Assembly (NCBI RefSeq): GCF_033304615.1
Contig: NZ_CP129118.1
Coordinates: 3,220,001-3,284,000 of the forward strand
Source of the DNA: Sporosarcina oncorhynchi
GTDB lineage: Bacteria; Bacillota; Bacilli; Bacillales_A; Planococcaceae
Reading direction: 5' to 3'
DNA length: 64,000 nucleotides
Shown: one piece after another, positions 52,693 through 61,266 of the stretch
Position numbering within the stretch: position 1 is the stretch's first letter
Layout of the letters: every line of letters begins with the position of its first letter
Position numbers and translations under genes: made by a program
The notes under the pieces: model-generated
Databases searched by the model: none
What the model was told of the DNA's origin: nothing
Seen by the model: the letters and a program-made list of their open reading frames with translations, nothing else

Positions 52693-53412
52693 ATGAAAAC
52701 AGTCTTATGGGCGGGGTTAATTGGGGGGTTGCTCGTTATTCTAGGCATTTATGGATACGAGCGTTATATAGTACCACTGCAAGGAAATGAAATGACAATT
52801 ACGAAGGATAACGCTAAATCACTTGCCGTAAAGGTGGAGTTTGGGGCAGGCATTTTGTCTATCAACGGCGGTGCTAATGACTGGATGGAAGCGAATTTTG
52901 ATTATAAAAACAAAAAGAATGCCCCTAAAGTGACGAGCAACGTAAAAAAGGGGACTCATTTCATTACCGTAGAACAGAAACCGAAAGTACTCAGCTTCAA
53001 TCGCAGCAAACTTGAAAGCACGTGGAATATGCAATTCAACAATGATATACCGATTGACCTTGACGTTGACATGGGTGTTTCCGAAGCCAAATTGAATCTG
53101 AAAGGGCTCCAACTAAACAAATTGAACATAGAAAGTGGTGTCAGTGATTCAACAATTGATATGAGTGGCGAGTGGAAAAACAGTTTCTCGGCCAATCTCA
53201 CAATCGGAGTCGGGGACATGACCATTCTTCTTCCCGAACAGACAGGTGTCAAACTGAAGGTCACTGCAGGTCTAGGTCAAGCTGATATGAAAGGATTTAC
53301 ATCACTTGGCAACGGTGTTTATGTGAATGAAATGTATGAAAATGCCGACGTCAAAATCGATATGAAAGTAGATGTCGGGATTGGAAACCTCACTCTAAAA
53401 CTTGTGGAATAA
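52693..53412 (+). CDS. Toast-rack / LiaF-like membrane-anchored protein
   Basis: 239-aa protein with an N-terminal membrane helix (VLWAGLIGGLLVILGIYGY) and an extracytoplasmic beta-rich domain. Short beta-repeat motifs such as VDMGVSEAKLNLKGLQL, NLTIGVGDMTILLP and VDVGIGNLTLKL are typical of toast-rack/LiaF C-terminal (DUF2154-like) domains found in envelope-stress proteins. It starts at ATG with AAAAGGAG upstream. It appears monocistronic. Confidence 0.75.
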   Translation: MKTVLWAGLIGGLLVILGIYGYERYIVPLQGNEMTITKDNAKSLAVKVEFGAGILSINGGANDWMEANFDYKNKKNAPKVTSNVKKGTHFITVEQKPKVLSFNRSKLESTWNMQFNNDIPIDLDVDMGVSEAKLNLKGLQLNKLNIESGVSDSTIDMSGEWKNSFSANLTIGVGDMTILLPEQTGVKLKVTAGLGQADMKGFTSLGNGVYVNEMYENADVKIDMKVDVGIGNLTLKLVE

Positions 53413-53525
53413 TCGTTTTTTATCGATGAAAAGTTAACGAACGTACATTCCCCTTTTCGTTGGACATTCATTGCAATAGATTATATACTAACGGTAGTAA
53501 ATAAGATGAAAGAGAGGAGTAAACT

Positions 53526-54039
53526 GTGGAAGAAAAAATCTTGCATTTGCTTGAAGGAATCGTCGGGGATGTGCAAAGCATCAAAGCTGACTTAGGTAAC
53601 GTAAAGACGGATGTCGGTACTTTAAAGATGGACGTCGGTACCTTAAAGACAGATGTCGTGTTTAAAGACAGATGTCGGCAGTTTAAAGACAGACGTTGGT
53701 AGTTTAAAGACAGATGTCGGCAGCTTAAAGACAGACGTTGGTAGTTTAAAGACAGATGTCGGCAGCTTAACATCAGAAGTGGGCAACTTGAACGTTAAGG
53801 TAGATCGACTAGAATCCGAGATGACGGGTGTTAAGATTGAATTGACTGGTGTCAAAGGCGAATTGAATGGAGTGAAATCAGACATGCATGACCGTTTTGA
53901 CAGAGTGGATCATCTTCTTGGAGGCATCGGAGGTCAGTTTGAACAGCAGACGGATCCTTATATCGTGAAAAAGCGAACTCTAGAGAAGGATATAGTTAAC
54001 ATCAAAACGCGTATTTTCGATCTAGAGTCTACTAAATAA
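53526..54039 (+). pseudogene. Heptad-repeat coiled-coil protein gene, frameshifted inside the repeat
   Basis: From GTG 53526 (AGAGAGGAG upstream) the frame encodes MEEKILHLLEGIVGDVQSI, then heptads of type DVGTLKT. Near 53658 two bases are missing relative to the repeat unit (GATGTCG-TG-TTTAAAG), and the frame then stops at TAG. In the +1 frame the same DVGSLKT heptads continue from 53653 to 54039 and end in a non-repetitive coiled coil (FDRVDHLLGGIGGQFEQ, VNIKTRIFDLEST). Intact length would be about 171 aa. Repeat units alternate at the DNA level with 21-base units and a 42-base dimer period. It may be a pseudogene or switchable. Confidence 0.78.
53570..53771. repeat. 21-bp coding tandem repeat (DVGxLKT heptads)
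   Basis: About nine units of the type TTAAAGACAGATGTCGGCAG encode a seven-residue coiled-coil repeat. Variants ending GATGTCGGCAG and GACGTTGGTAG alternate. The frameshift of the host gene lies in this array. Confidence 0.85.
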
Positions 54040-54073
54040 TTAAACCACTAATTTCATGAATAACCTAAGTTGC

Positions 54074-54107
54074 CCGCTAATCTAGTAACCGATTAGCGGA
54101 CTTTTTT
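54074..54107. terminator. Bidirectional terminator
   Basis: Nine-base-pair stem CCGCTAATC / GATTAGCGG followed by six T residues, between the coiled-coil gene and the convergent MFS gene. Confidence 0.82.
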
Positions 54108-54112
54108 ATGTC

Positions 54113-55282
54113 TTATCGTATACGTACATGTTTCGGACCCTTCCGCACCCAGAAGTACGTCATGACCGAACCTAACACAAGGACGATTGCAGCGAAGTAG
54201 AATGGAAAATCCACATCGACGTCGAATAGCTTTCCGCCTATAATCGGTCCAAATACAGTTCCAAGACTCGTGAACATCGAGTTCATCCCACCGACAAAGC
54301 CTTGTTCGTTTCCAGCAATTTTTGATAAATGCGATGTTGCCGCAGGACGAATGAGGTCAAAACCGACAAAGACAATCATCGTTACAAATAGTATACTGAA
54401 ATATGAATTCACAAGTGTCATCATGCCGACCATGACAGATGAAAACACGAGACTCCAAAGAATCAACCTCTTCTCACCCATCCATTTTGTTAACCGATCA
54501 AATAGTAACACTTGCGCTACTGCACCAACAATCCCGCTCCCTGTAATGACGATTGCGATATCTGTTGGTGTGAAACCGAATTTATGATCGACGAACAGGC
54601 TGAAAACCCCCTCGAACGACGCCAACCCGAATGACAGTACAAAAATGATAACAAAAACAATGAAATACATGGGTGCGAAAATCCGACTCAACCCCGGTTT
54701 CTTTGCATCTAGTTCTTCAACGATTTGACGTGCAGGTTCTTTTAACATAATCCACGAGAAAATCGCTGCGAACAATGCAAGACCCGCCGCAAAGAAAAAC
54801 GGTACCCTTGTACCATAGCTTGCTAAAAAACCACCGATTCCAGGTCCGATAATGAAACCTGTCGAGATCGCTGCAGACATATAGCCGAGCGCTTTTGAAC
54901 GGGTTTCATTCGTCGTAATATCAGCAATGAAAGCTGTAACAGCAGGCATAATGAAAGCCGCACTGATACCGCCGAGAACCCTAGAAGCGAATAGTTCAGG
55001 AACACCTTCACCAATCGCAAACAGCAATTCTGATGCACTGAAGATGAACAAACCAATGACAATCATAATTTTCCGGCCAATCTTATCAATTAACCGACCC
55101 GTAATCGGGGACACAATAAGCTGGGCAACTGCAAAAACCGCAACCATATAGCCGACGACTTCTCCTGAAATGTGCAGTTCGTTCATCAATGTCGGCAATA
55201 CGGGAATGACAAGTCCAATTCCTAGAAATGCAATAAATAAATTAGTGAGCAATAGCACTAATGTAAGTGTTTGTTTACCCAT
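54113..55282 (-). CDS. MFS multidrug efflux transporter (NorA/Bmr/Blt-like)
   Basis: 389-aa protein with 12 predicted helices of the DHA1 drug:proton antiporter family. Motif A appears as GRLIDKIGRKIMI, motif C as GFIIGPGIGGFLA, and FLGIGLVIPVLPTLMNEL fits the first helix. Length matches NorA/Bmr (about 390). It likely exports hydrophobic cationic drugs or fluoroquinolones, but the substrate is unknown. No adjacent regulator was found. The start is ATG 55282. Confidence 0.9.
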   Translation of the reverse strand: MGKQTLTLVLLLTNLFIAFLGIGLVIPVLPTLMNELHISGEVVGYMVAVFAVAQLIVSPITGRLIDKIGRKIMIVIGLFIFSASELLFAIGEGVPELFASRVLGGISAAFIMPAVTAFIADITTNETRSKALGYMSAAISTGFIIGPGIGGFLASYGTRVPFFFAAGLALFAAIFSWIMLKEPARQIVEELDAKKPGLSRIFAPMYFIVFVIIFVLSFGLASFEGVFSLFVDHKFGFTPTDIAIVITGSGIVGAVAQVLLFDRLTKWMGEKRLILWSLVFSSVMVGMMTLVNSYFSILFVTMIVFVGFDLIRPAATSHLSKIAGNEQGFVGGMNSMFTSLGTVFGPIIGGKLFDVDVDFPFYFAAIVLVLGSVMTYFWVRKGPKHVRIR

Positions 55283-55538
55283 AGCAATCTCCTACTGAAG
55301 CAATTTCCTTCTTTTAATTATTGGACAATCATAGCAAGGCATTCTTTAACTATCAAGGTGGGAGAATCGCCCGTATTCATATATGTGTATGGGATTTGAA
55401 CAAATCCTTTGAAAAGACTGGATATCCGTTAATCTGCATTGTAAAGGTTTTGTAAATTCATGCAAAAATAACTCTACTTATAGTATGTTAAGAACCAACA
55501 TACATACATTTTAGATTACTTTTCAAGAGGTGTGGCTA

Positions 55539-56732
55539 ATGAAAAGAACGACAGAAAAACACGGTGCTAGCGCATTGCTAGAAATCCTGTTCACGTCCAC
55601 AAAGCTCGGGTTGACATCATTTGGCGGACCTATTGCGCATTTAGGCTATTTCCATGAGGAATATGTAAGACGAAGAAAGTGGATGACGGAAAAAAACTAT
55701 GCGGACCTTGTCGCCTTATCTCAATTCCTTCCTGGCCCTGCGAGTAGCCAAGTCGGTATCGGAGTCGGTGTCATGCGCGCAGGTGTACTTGGTGGTATCG
55801 TTTCGTTCATCGGATTCACGTTACCATCTGTCATAACCCTCATTCTTTTCGCTTTACTCATCACCCATTTTGACTTGGGCGACGCGGGGTGGATTCATGG
55901 ACTTAAACTGGTCGCAGTCGCGGTCGTTGCACATGCCATAATCGGTATGGCCAAAAACCTGACGCCAGATAATAGACGGAAAGCCATTGCGTTATTCGCA
56001 CTCATCGGTACATTGCTGTTCCAATCGGCTTTCACACAAGTCGGCGTCATACTCGTCGCGGCCTTCATTGGATTTCTATTATATAAGCATCAAGAAATGG
56101 ACGATGATATGGATGCAGGCTTCCCTATCTCAAAAAAAATTGCGGCATTTTGTCTGCTTTTATTTTTCACATTACTATTCGCATTGCCGATTATCCGCGA
56201 ATGGACCGGTTCTTATTGGATCGCCCTGTTCGATAGTTTCTACAGATCAGGTGCTCTTGTGTTCGGTGGGGGCCACGTCGTCTTGCCGTTGCTTGAACAA
56301 GAATTCGTACCGACGGGATTCATTAACGAGGAATCGTTCTTAGCTGGTTATGGGGCGACACAAGCAGTTCCAGGTCCCTTATTCACATTTGCGGCGTATT
56401 TAGGAACCGTTATGAAAGGTTGGACAGGTGGTCTTTTCGCTACTTTCGCCATCTTCTTACCTGCTTTCCTACTCATTCTAGGTGCCTTGCCGTTTTGGGA
56501 TAGCTTGCGTAAAAACCCGAACATTAAAGGCGCTATTATGGGTGTCAATGCAGCTGTTGTCGGCATTCTAATTTCCGCTTTCTATTTACCAATCTGGACA
56601 AGCTCCATTTTCGAGCCCGTGGATTTTGCGATTGTTGCAATTCTATTCAGCATGCTTGCCTATTGGAAGCTTCCGCCTTGGATTGTCGTTGTTACCGGCG
56701 CATTAGCTGGATTGGTTTTAGGAATGGTGTAA
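55539..56732 (+). CDS. chrA: Chromate transporter, two-domain ChrA
   Basis: 397-aa ChrA of the long, duplicated type. Each half begins with the family pattern: LGLTSFGGPIAHLGYFHEEYV with SQFLPGPASSQVGIGVG in the first, and SGALVFGGGHVVLPLLEQEFV with TQAVPGPLFTFAAYLG in the second. ChrA proteins export chromate and some act on related oxyanions. ATG 55539 follows AGAGGTG; an ATG nine bases upstream overlaps that site. It ends at a strong terminator. Confidence 0.92.
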   Translation: MKRTTEKHGASALLEILFTSTKLGLTSFGGPIAHLGYFHEEYVRRRKWMTEKNYADLVALSQFLPGPASSQVGIGVGVMRAGVLGGIVSFIGFTLPSVITLILFALLITHFDLGDAGWIHGLKLVAVAVVAHAIIGMAKNLTPDNRRKAIALFALIGTLLFQSAFTQVGVILVAAFIGFLLYKHQEMDDDMDAGFPISKKIAAFCLLLFFTLLFALPIIREWTGSYWIALFDSFYRSGALVFGGGHVVLPLLEQEFVPTGFINEESFLAGYGATQAVPGPLFTFAAYLGTVMKGWTGGLFATFAIFLPAFLLILGALPFWDSLRKNPNIKGAIMGVNAAVVGILISAFYLPIWTSSIFEPVDFAIVAILFSMLAYWKLPPWIVVVTGALAGLVLGMV

Positions 56733-56736
56733 TGTG

Positions 56737-56770
56737 AAAAGCAGAGTCCATGTAAGCGGACTCTGCTTTT
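56737..56770. terminator. Bidirectional terminator
   Basis: Thirteen-base-pair stem AAAAGCAGAGTCC / GGACTCTGCTTTT between chrA and a small gene on the minus strand. Confidence 0.88.
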
Positions 56771-56775
56771 TCTAC

Positions 56776-56883
56776 TTATAATGTCTCCATGAAAACCGTC
56801 ACAATGATTCCTAATATCATCCCTACAACGAACGTCGCCGTGAATAAAATAGTCCGTTTCAACACCTCATCCTCTCGATACAT
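56776..56883 (-). CDS. Very small membrane protein of 35 aa
   Basis: A 35-codon frame from ATG 56883 (TTAAAGGAA upstream) encodes MYREDEVLKRT and a single membrane helix of the type ILFTATFVVGMILGIIV. A TTG start a few codons in is an alternative. It ends five bases before the shared terminator. Composition fits a single-pass micro-protein, but with this length the call is tentative. Confidence 0.5.
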   Translation of the reverse strand: MYREDEVLKRTILFTATFVVGMILGIIVTVFMETL

Positions 56884-56952
56884 TGTTCCTTTAATGTATT
56901 ACGGAGAGGGACAAGATATGTCGCTTACCGACTCGACTTTAGTTTCTATTCT

Positions 56953-57876
56953 TCATTTCCCAGCTAGCAATTCCTGAATCCAACCGGATAATGTTTCCTT
57001 ATCGACAAACGGTGCCAATTGTGAAATGATTTCCGGATTAAGCTTCCCAATTTCCTTTGCACTTACAAGTTTTTTAAGATTGTCACGACCCATAAAAGGT
57101 GCAAGTGAAACAAGATAGTTCGAATCCAATTCGCCATCCACCACTTGTTCCACCAAGCGGTTCAGCATGTCCCTACTACAAAACGGCGCCAAACTGACAA
57201 CGATGTCCCACTGCAGATTTTCGTGTATCACTTTCTCAATCAGTTGATCTACACGCTCCCGTCCTATAAAAGGAGCCAAAGAACGCACAGCTTTTATATC
57301 CACATCACCTATAGTTAACTTGTCCATTAACTGATTTAGTACATCTCTTCCTAAGAAAGGTGCTAAGCGGCGAATTGTTTTCACATCATAATCCTCTTCC
57401 ATTGCCTGTAGAACCAACCCATCCAGTAGCTCAGTTTCCAAAAACGGTGCTAGTTTTACGAGTAAATCGGATTTAAACAAATGCTGATCGACTCGCTCCG
57501 TCACTTCCGATAATTCACTTGCCTTCAGTAAAGGTGCCACCTCGACCAGTCCATCCAAATCCGCTTCCCCCCTATTAATCATGTCGGCAACGACTTCTCG
57601 GCGCCCCTGCGTGAAACTGGTCATCATCCCGCCAAGATTATGCACGTATGTCGGACTATCGTTTGTATCTCCTGCATTCATCAACTCATCCACTGACACA
57701 CCAAATAATTGACCAACGTTTACTAACGTTCCAATATCAGGAAGAGACTCTCCCCGTTCCCACTTCGACACCGCCTGATGACTCACATTTAACCGGTCTG
57801 CAACTTCCATCTGTGTCATATCTTGCTCTTTTCGTAACTTTGAAATATAACTTCCAATCTTTCGCATATCCAACAT
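56953..57876 (-). CDS. XRE-family regulator fused to LAPF repeats
   Basis: 307-aa protein. Residues about 5-60 are a Cro/CI helix-turn-helix (ISKLRKEQDMTQMEVADRLN, HQAVSKWERGESLPDIGTL). The remaining ~210 residues hold seven imperfect repeats of 26-32 residues, each with an LAPF-type core: VAPLLKAS, LAPFLETE, LAPFLGRD, LAPFIGRE, LAPFCSRD, LAPFMGRD, LAPFVDKE. Each is followed by a helix of type LNQLMDKL. It looks like an alpha-helical solenoid, probably for protein or ligand binding. ATG 57876 follows GGGAGG by nine bases. Targets and ligand are unknown. Confidence 0.8.
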   Translation of the reverse strand: MLDMRKIGSYISKLRKEQDMTQMEVADRLNVSHQAVSKWERGESLPDIGTLVNVGQLFGVSVDELMNAGDTNDSPTYVHNLGGMMTSFTQGRREVVADMINRGEADLDGLVEVAPLLKASELSEVTERVDQHLFKSDLLVKLAPFLETELLDGLVLQAMEEDYDVKTIRRLAPFLGRDVLNQLMDKLTIGDVDIKAVRSLAPFIGRERVDQLIEKVIHENLQWDIVVSLAPFCSRDMLNRLVEQVVDGELDSNYLVSLAPFMGRDNLKKLVSAKEIGKLNPEIISQLAPFVDKETLSGWIQELLAGK

Positions 57877-58036
57877 CCCCAAAAACCTCCCAATAATTTT
57901 CAGCGCGCACTGTTAGCTTTAGCCTAGCATATAGTTTCCGGATAGCGTATCAACTGTTGGTTGAATCAAGGATTCTACTGGGCATAGAATTTTCAAAAAA
58001 CCATTCTTCTCATTGGGAACTGGCATATTTAAACGG

Positions 58037-58083
58037 AAATACCCCATCCTATCTAAACTGCTAACAATAAGATGGGGTATTTC
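58037..58083. terminator. Terminator of the LprI-like lipoprotein gene
   Basis: Twelve-base-pair stem AAATACCCCATC / GATGGGGTATTT around a 22-base loop, 40 bases past the minus-strand stop at 58123. Confidence 0.7.
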
Positions 58084-58122
58084 TTATTACTATTTTTAAA
58101 AGCCTGCGTGCTTACTCCAAGA

Positions 58123-58635
58123 TTATTCCATATATTCCACCACTACCTCATAGCATCTGTCTTTCGTCAGTGTCGCTTGGGTAGCTACGTACTCAAGCGG
58201 CTCCATTGAACCGCCTTGAAATTTTAACGAAGCCTCTTTAGCGGTTACGTCTCTCGCCTCTAGCCAGTCCAGTTGCTCGATCCTTAACTTCTCCATCTCG
58301 TCCGTAGTGAGCTGAGTTTTCAGCACTTCATAAATTTCATTTAGCGCCTCATCCCATCTCTTTAATCTCGCCTCTTCTTGTTGGATCATATCCACCGTTG
58401 TCGTTTTAGCTTCTTCTTTCTTATCCGCTTCTTCCATGGCATTTAGCTTATCGAGGTAATCTTCTTTGCTAGTCGCTGGACTAATCTCCTCGTTTTGCAC
58501 TTCCGTACTTTCATCCGTAACATTTTCTGTTACCTGTCCATCCCCGTTTTCTTCTTTTGGTGATTCGTCAACTGCAGGAACTGTACAAGCAGCCAACAGC
58601 ATGGCTGAAAGCGTTAGTACCAGTATGCTTTTCAT
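58123..58635 (-). CDS. Lipoprotein with LprI-like (DUF1311) domain
   Basis: 170-aa protein with signal peptide and lipobox LLAAC (Cys at residue 17), an acidic low-complexity linker (about 20-65) and a C-terminal helical domain with RLKRWDEALNEIYEVLKTQL, WLEARDVTAKEASLKFQGGS and TLTKDRCYEV. The pattern fits DUF1311/LprI, some members of which inhibit lysozyme. It has its own ribosome binding site (CGAAAGG). Confidence 0.8.
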   Translation of the reverse strand: MKSILVLTLSAMLLAACTVPAVDESPKEENGDGQVTENVTDESTEVQNEEISPATSKEDYLDKLNAMEEADKKEEAKTTTVDMIQQEEARLKRWDEALNEIYEVLKTQLTTDEMEKLRIEQLDWLEARDVTAKEASLKFQGGSMEPLEYVATQATLTKDRCYEVVVEYME

Positions 58636-58680
58636 GAGACACTACCTTTCGATTACAGCTAAGTTTGGATGAACAGGTGC

Positions 58681-58923
58681 TTAACGCACACCAACCAACG
58701 TCACATACACAATTACCGGCAATGCGCTCACAATTCCGAGCATGACGAGCACCTTCCCTTTCGAAAAACGTCTTGCTCCATTGAACAGATTGACGCCCAT
58801 AAGTGCCAGGATAAGAGGTATGAATGCTTTATTGAATCCTGCTGGAATGGCTAAAGCGAGGATGCCGATAATCGTCGCAAAATGAATGATGCGTTGAGCA
58901 CGCGTTCGTTTTTCATTTTTCAT
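58681..58923 (-). CDS. Small membrane protein, unknown function
   Basis: 80-aa protein with a basic N-terminus (MKNEKRTRAQR) and three hydrophobic segments (IIHFATIIGILALAI, AFIPLILALMGVNLF, VLVMLGIVSALPVIVYV). It lies between two lipoprotein genes on the same strand with gaps of 45 and 26 bases, so the three may form a small operon. No family was recognised. Confidence 0.65.
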   Translation of the reverse strand: MKNEKRTRAQRIIHFATIIGILALAIPAGFNKAFIPLILALMGVNLFNGARRFSKGKVLVMLGIVSALPVIVYVTLVGVR

Positions 58924-58949
58924 TGTACGTCTTCCCTACTTTCACCTTG

Positions 58950-59336
58950 TCAGCCCTCTAACATTTCCATATATCGGATTTCCTTACCGTTCACTATCGC
59001 AATGTAAAGAGGCGTATCTGTCCGGTATATTTTCGTGCCTACTGGTAACTTATTCGATGTACCATTTTCAAATTCCTGTGCACTGTTGGTTTGCTTTGTA
59101 ATTTCACCGACTTCTTCACCTAGCGTATACGCCAATTCTTGTACCCATTCCACGTCTTCCATATTCGAATGGACGATACCATTCAATAAAAAAATGTCGG
59201 CATTCTCGTATTTCAAATAATCTTTCGGAGTAGGATTGCCAATTGCCTGCGGTTCGGATGGAGCCACCGGATTGGTACACGCCGCCAACAATACGAGCAC
59301 AGTCAAAACAGATGATAGAAATAGATTCCTCTTCAT
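58950..59336 (-). CDS. Putative lipoprotein, unknown function
   Basis: 128-aa protein with signal peptide and lipobox LLAAC (Cys at about residue 20), then TNPVAPSEPQ and a small folded domain with IFLLNGIVHSNMEDVEW and VGTKIYRTDTPLYIAIVNG. It starts at ATG with AGAGGAGG upstream. It is probably the first gene of the trio 59336 to 58123. Similar small lipoproteins occur in Bacillus; the role is unknown. Confidence 0.72.
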   Translation of the reverse strand: MKRNLFLSSVLTVLVLLAACTNPVAPSEPQAIGNPTPKDYLKYENADIFLLNGIVHSNMEDVEWVQELAYTLGEEVGEITKQTNSAQEFENGTSNKLPVGTKIYRTDTPLYIAIVNGKEIRYMEMLEG

Positions 59337-59402
59337 GTCAGCATTGCCTCCTCTATCTAGTTACGAAAATTATACTATAACCGCTAGATGTTGTTTGACT
59401 TT

Positions 59403-60434
59403 TTAATCTTCATTTAAAATCATCCCACTTAGAAAGTCAGGGAACTCTGCCTCACCCTTCAAATACTCTTTAAGAGATAATGGAATGGGCTCACAATTCC
59501 CGCCAATTCCTATAAGCAAGGATAGATCATTTGGTGAATAAACAACCGTGTGTAACGTGCCAAAGTAGTTCTTATAATCCTGATAAAACAAAGGTGAGTC
59601 GGTATCATTGAAGTGTTCGTAGGCCGAGAACGCCGTCATATCTTTATTCAATAAACTACTCACATGCAGCATTCGTTTCTTCGAACTCTCAATTACGTCT
59701 CTGTTCATCCCCATCAATTCTGCTGAACCAAAATGATTTGTACAGATTAGTGGATTCTTCACCTTGACGAATACCTGTTCAGGAGATGCTTCTACGAGAA
59801 CCGCTCTCCCGCTCGAATCCGCCATTGAGTAGTTATAACAATAACCATGCGGAATCGACTTGATCAGACTCGTAGCCTCCTCCACATTCGCACAGTTGTC
59901 TAGCAGCATCCTTACAATCGTCGTCGCCATGAACCCCTCACTTCGATGATCACTATTCACAAAGTGGAGACCGACGACAAGGCCTTTCTCATTCATCCCG
60001 TCCAGCCTACCGATCACCTGTTGACTAAACCCGACACTGCTATAACCATCTTGCGGCTGCGTGAAAACAAGTCTCGCATCATACAACTCCGGACTAAAAT
60101 CATAATTACGCACATAATAGCCATTTTGCACGAATGCTGTGCAGCCCATCGAAGGAAATGCCAGATTAAATCCGCTATATAATCGAACGGCTTCATCGGG
60201 ATCCATCTCCACACTTTCGGCTATGCCTTCTAATTCGTTCAACAGAGTAGGTGAAAAACGTTTCAATGAAAACTTGGCTGTTTCACTATTGACATCAACC
60301 GCCATTTCACGGAGTTGCTCAAGCTGGTTAGATAAATGACTGTCCCGTATTTCTCTTCCTTGCTTCACCCCGATAGAGTAGGCGTCTCCCTTTAAATCTA
60401 CAACCTTTACGAACAACTCCTTATATCGATTCAT
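59403..60434 (-). CDS. C45-type autoproteolytic acyltransferase/hydrolase (linear amide hydrolase)
   Basis: 343-aa Ntn-hydrolase of the acyl-CoA:6-aminopenicillanate acyltransferase-like family. The expected nucleophile Cys is in SMGCTAFVQ (about residue 97), followed by YYVRNYDFSPEL and LDGMNEKGLVVGLHFV. Such enzymes mature by self-cleavage before the Cys and hydrolyse linear amides. ATG 60434 directly abuts the stop of the GyrI-like gene, with GAGAGGGGAG upstream, so both are cotranscribed with the MerR gene. Substrate is unknown. Confidence 0.86.
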   Translation of the reverse strand: MNRYKELFVKVVDLKGDAYSIGVKQGREIRDSHLSNQLEQLREMAVDVNSETAKFSLKRFSPTLLNELEGIAESVEMDPDEAVRLYSGFNLAFPSMGCTAFVQNGYYVRNYDFSPELYDARLVFTQPQDGYSSVGFSQQVIGRLDGMNEKGLVVGLHFVNSDHRSEGFMATTIVRMLLDNCANVEEATSLIKSIPHGYCYNYSMADSSGRAVLVEASPEQVFVKVKNPLICTNHFGSAELMGMNRDVIESSKKRMLHVSSLLNKDMTAFSAYEHFNDTDSPLFYQDYKNYFGTLHTVVYSPNDLSLLIGIGGNCEPIPLSLKEYLKGEAEFPDFLSGMILNED

Positions 60435-60959
60435 TTACCATTCTCCCCTCTCCGTCATTTCTATGACCGGCAACAGCAGATCGACAGTTGCCAAATTGGC
60501 TCCCCGATACCACTCCAGCAATGGGCCAAACGGTTGCCATCCATGGTCTTCGGCATACTTTAATAACTTTTCATACCCAGACCGAATATCATCGAAAGAA
60601 CCCGTAAATGGCATTGCAATATACATCGCAGGCGCCACTTTTTCGATACGAGCATTCCCTGTAAGCCCTCTAAAATCCGCATCTACCCGAACACCAAAAC
60701 CAATACTTGCTTCAATCAAATCTGAACCCGACTCGTATTTCAAATAACTATTTTGAATCATAACCTTATGCTTCTTCAATTCCGCTACTCTTTCCATGAA
60801 GTGCTCACGAAACTGCCCGATGCCTGAAGTCGCTCGAAACCAGATAACCGATTCTTTAGCTTTCTCTATCAAATATATCTTGTCATCAAGTGAGTCACTT
60901 TCCAAATAACGCAAACTTGCAGCTAATACGTCCTGTTCATTTTGATCGTCCGAATCCAC
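60435..60959 (-). CDS. GyrI-like effector-binding domain protein
   Basis: 174-aa protein. The C-terminal ~90 residues (IEASIGFGVRVDADFR, PAMYIAMPFTGSFDDIRSGYEKL, HGWQPFGPLLEWY) form a GyrI-like small-molecule binding domain. The start is a weak GTG at 60959, overlapping the end of the MerR gene by 37 bases in another frame and lacking a good ribosome binding site. In BmrR-type regulators these two parts are one protein, so this may be the displaced C-terminal half of a single frameshifted gene, or a genuinely separate sensor. Confidence 0.75.
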   Translation of the reverse strand: MDSDDQNEQDVLAASLRYLESDSLDDKIYLIEKAKESVIWFRATSGIGQFREHFMERVAELKKHKVMIQNSYLKYESGSDLIEASIGFGVRVDADFRGLTGNARIEKVAPAMYIAMPFTGSFDDIRSGYEKLLKYAEDHGWQPFGPLLEWYRGANLATVDLLLPVIEMTERGEW

Positions 60960-61213
60960 TCACTCATCATCTGTTGTCGCTCTATTTCACTCGCTTCATT
61001 TACATATCGTTTAATGTCCGTAATCGCTATATCTGCCATCCGCAAACTCGCTATCAACCGGACAATTTCAACTTGCCCCTCCTCATACAACCGATACCCA
61101 CTCGCATTTCTCTTCACAGCGCCCAATAAACCTTCCGATTCATAATACCGAATCGCACTCTTCGCAATGCCAACCCTTTCCGAAAACGCCTGTATCGTCA
61201 AGAACTGCTCCAC
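60923..61213 (-). CDS. MerR family HTH regulator, short
   Basis: 96-aa protein with a MerR DNA-binding domain (IQAFSERVGIAKSAIRYYESEGLL, GYRLYEEGQVEIVRLI) and the start of the dimerisation helix, ending KMNRTY. It lacks an effector domain. The start is taken as GTG 61213, eight bases after AGGGGG. The promoter has a 19-base spacer with a palindrome, the classical MerR arrangement. It overlaps the GyrI-like gene and probably acts with it. Confidence 0.82.
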   Translation of the reverse strand: MEQFLTIQAFSERVGIAKSAIRYYESEGLLGAVKRNASGYRLYEEGQVEIVRLIASLRMADIAITDIKRYVNEASEIERQQMMSEWIRTIKMNRTY

Positions 61214-61235
61214 ACTGAACACCCCCTAGTTCTGA

Positions 61236-61266
61236 TAGTACACCTTGAAGTTACTTGAAGGTCAAG
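61236..61266 (-). promoter_or_regulatory. MerR-type promoter with 19-bp spacer and palindrome
   Basis: On the minus strand -35 TTGACC (61266-61261) and -10 TACTAT (61241-61236) are separated by 19 bases. A near-perfect palindrome ACCTTGAAGT-T-ACTTGAAGGT (61243-61263; one mismatched pair) fills the spacer. This over-long spacer is the hallmark of MerR-activated promoters. Confidence 0.78.

Noticed and set aside
53643..53885. Minus-strand frames opposite the heptad-repeat gene
   Set aside because: Mirror open frames caused by the stop-free repeat; no ribosome binding site.
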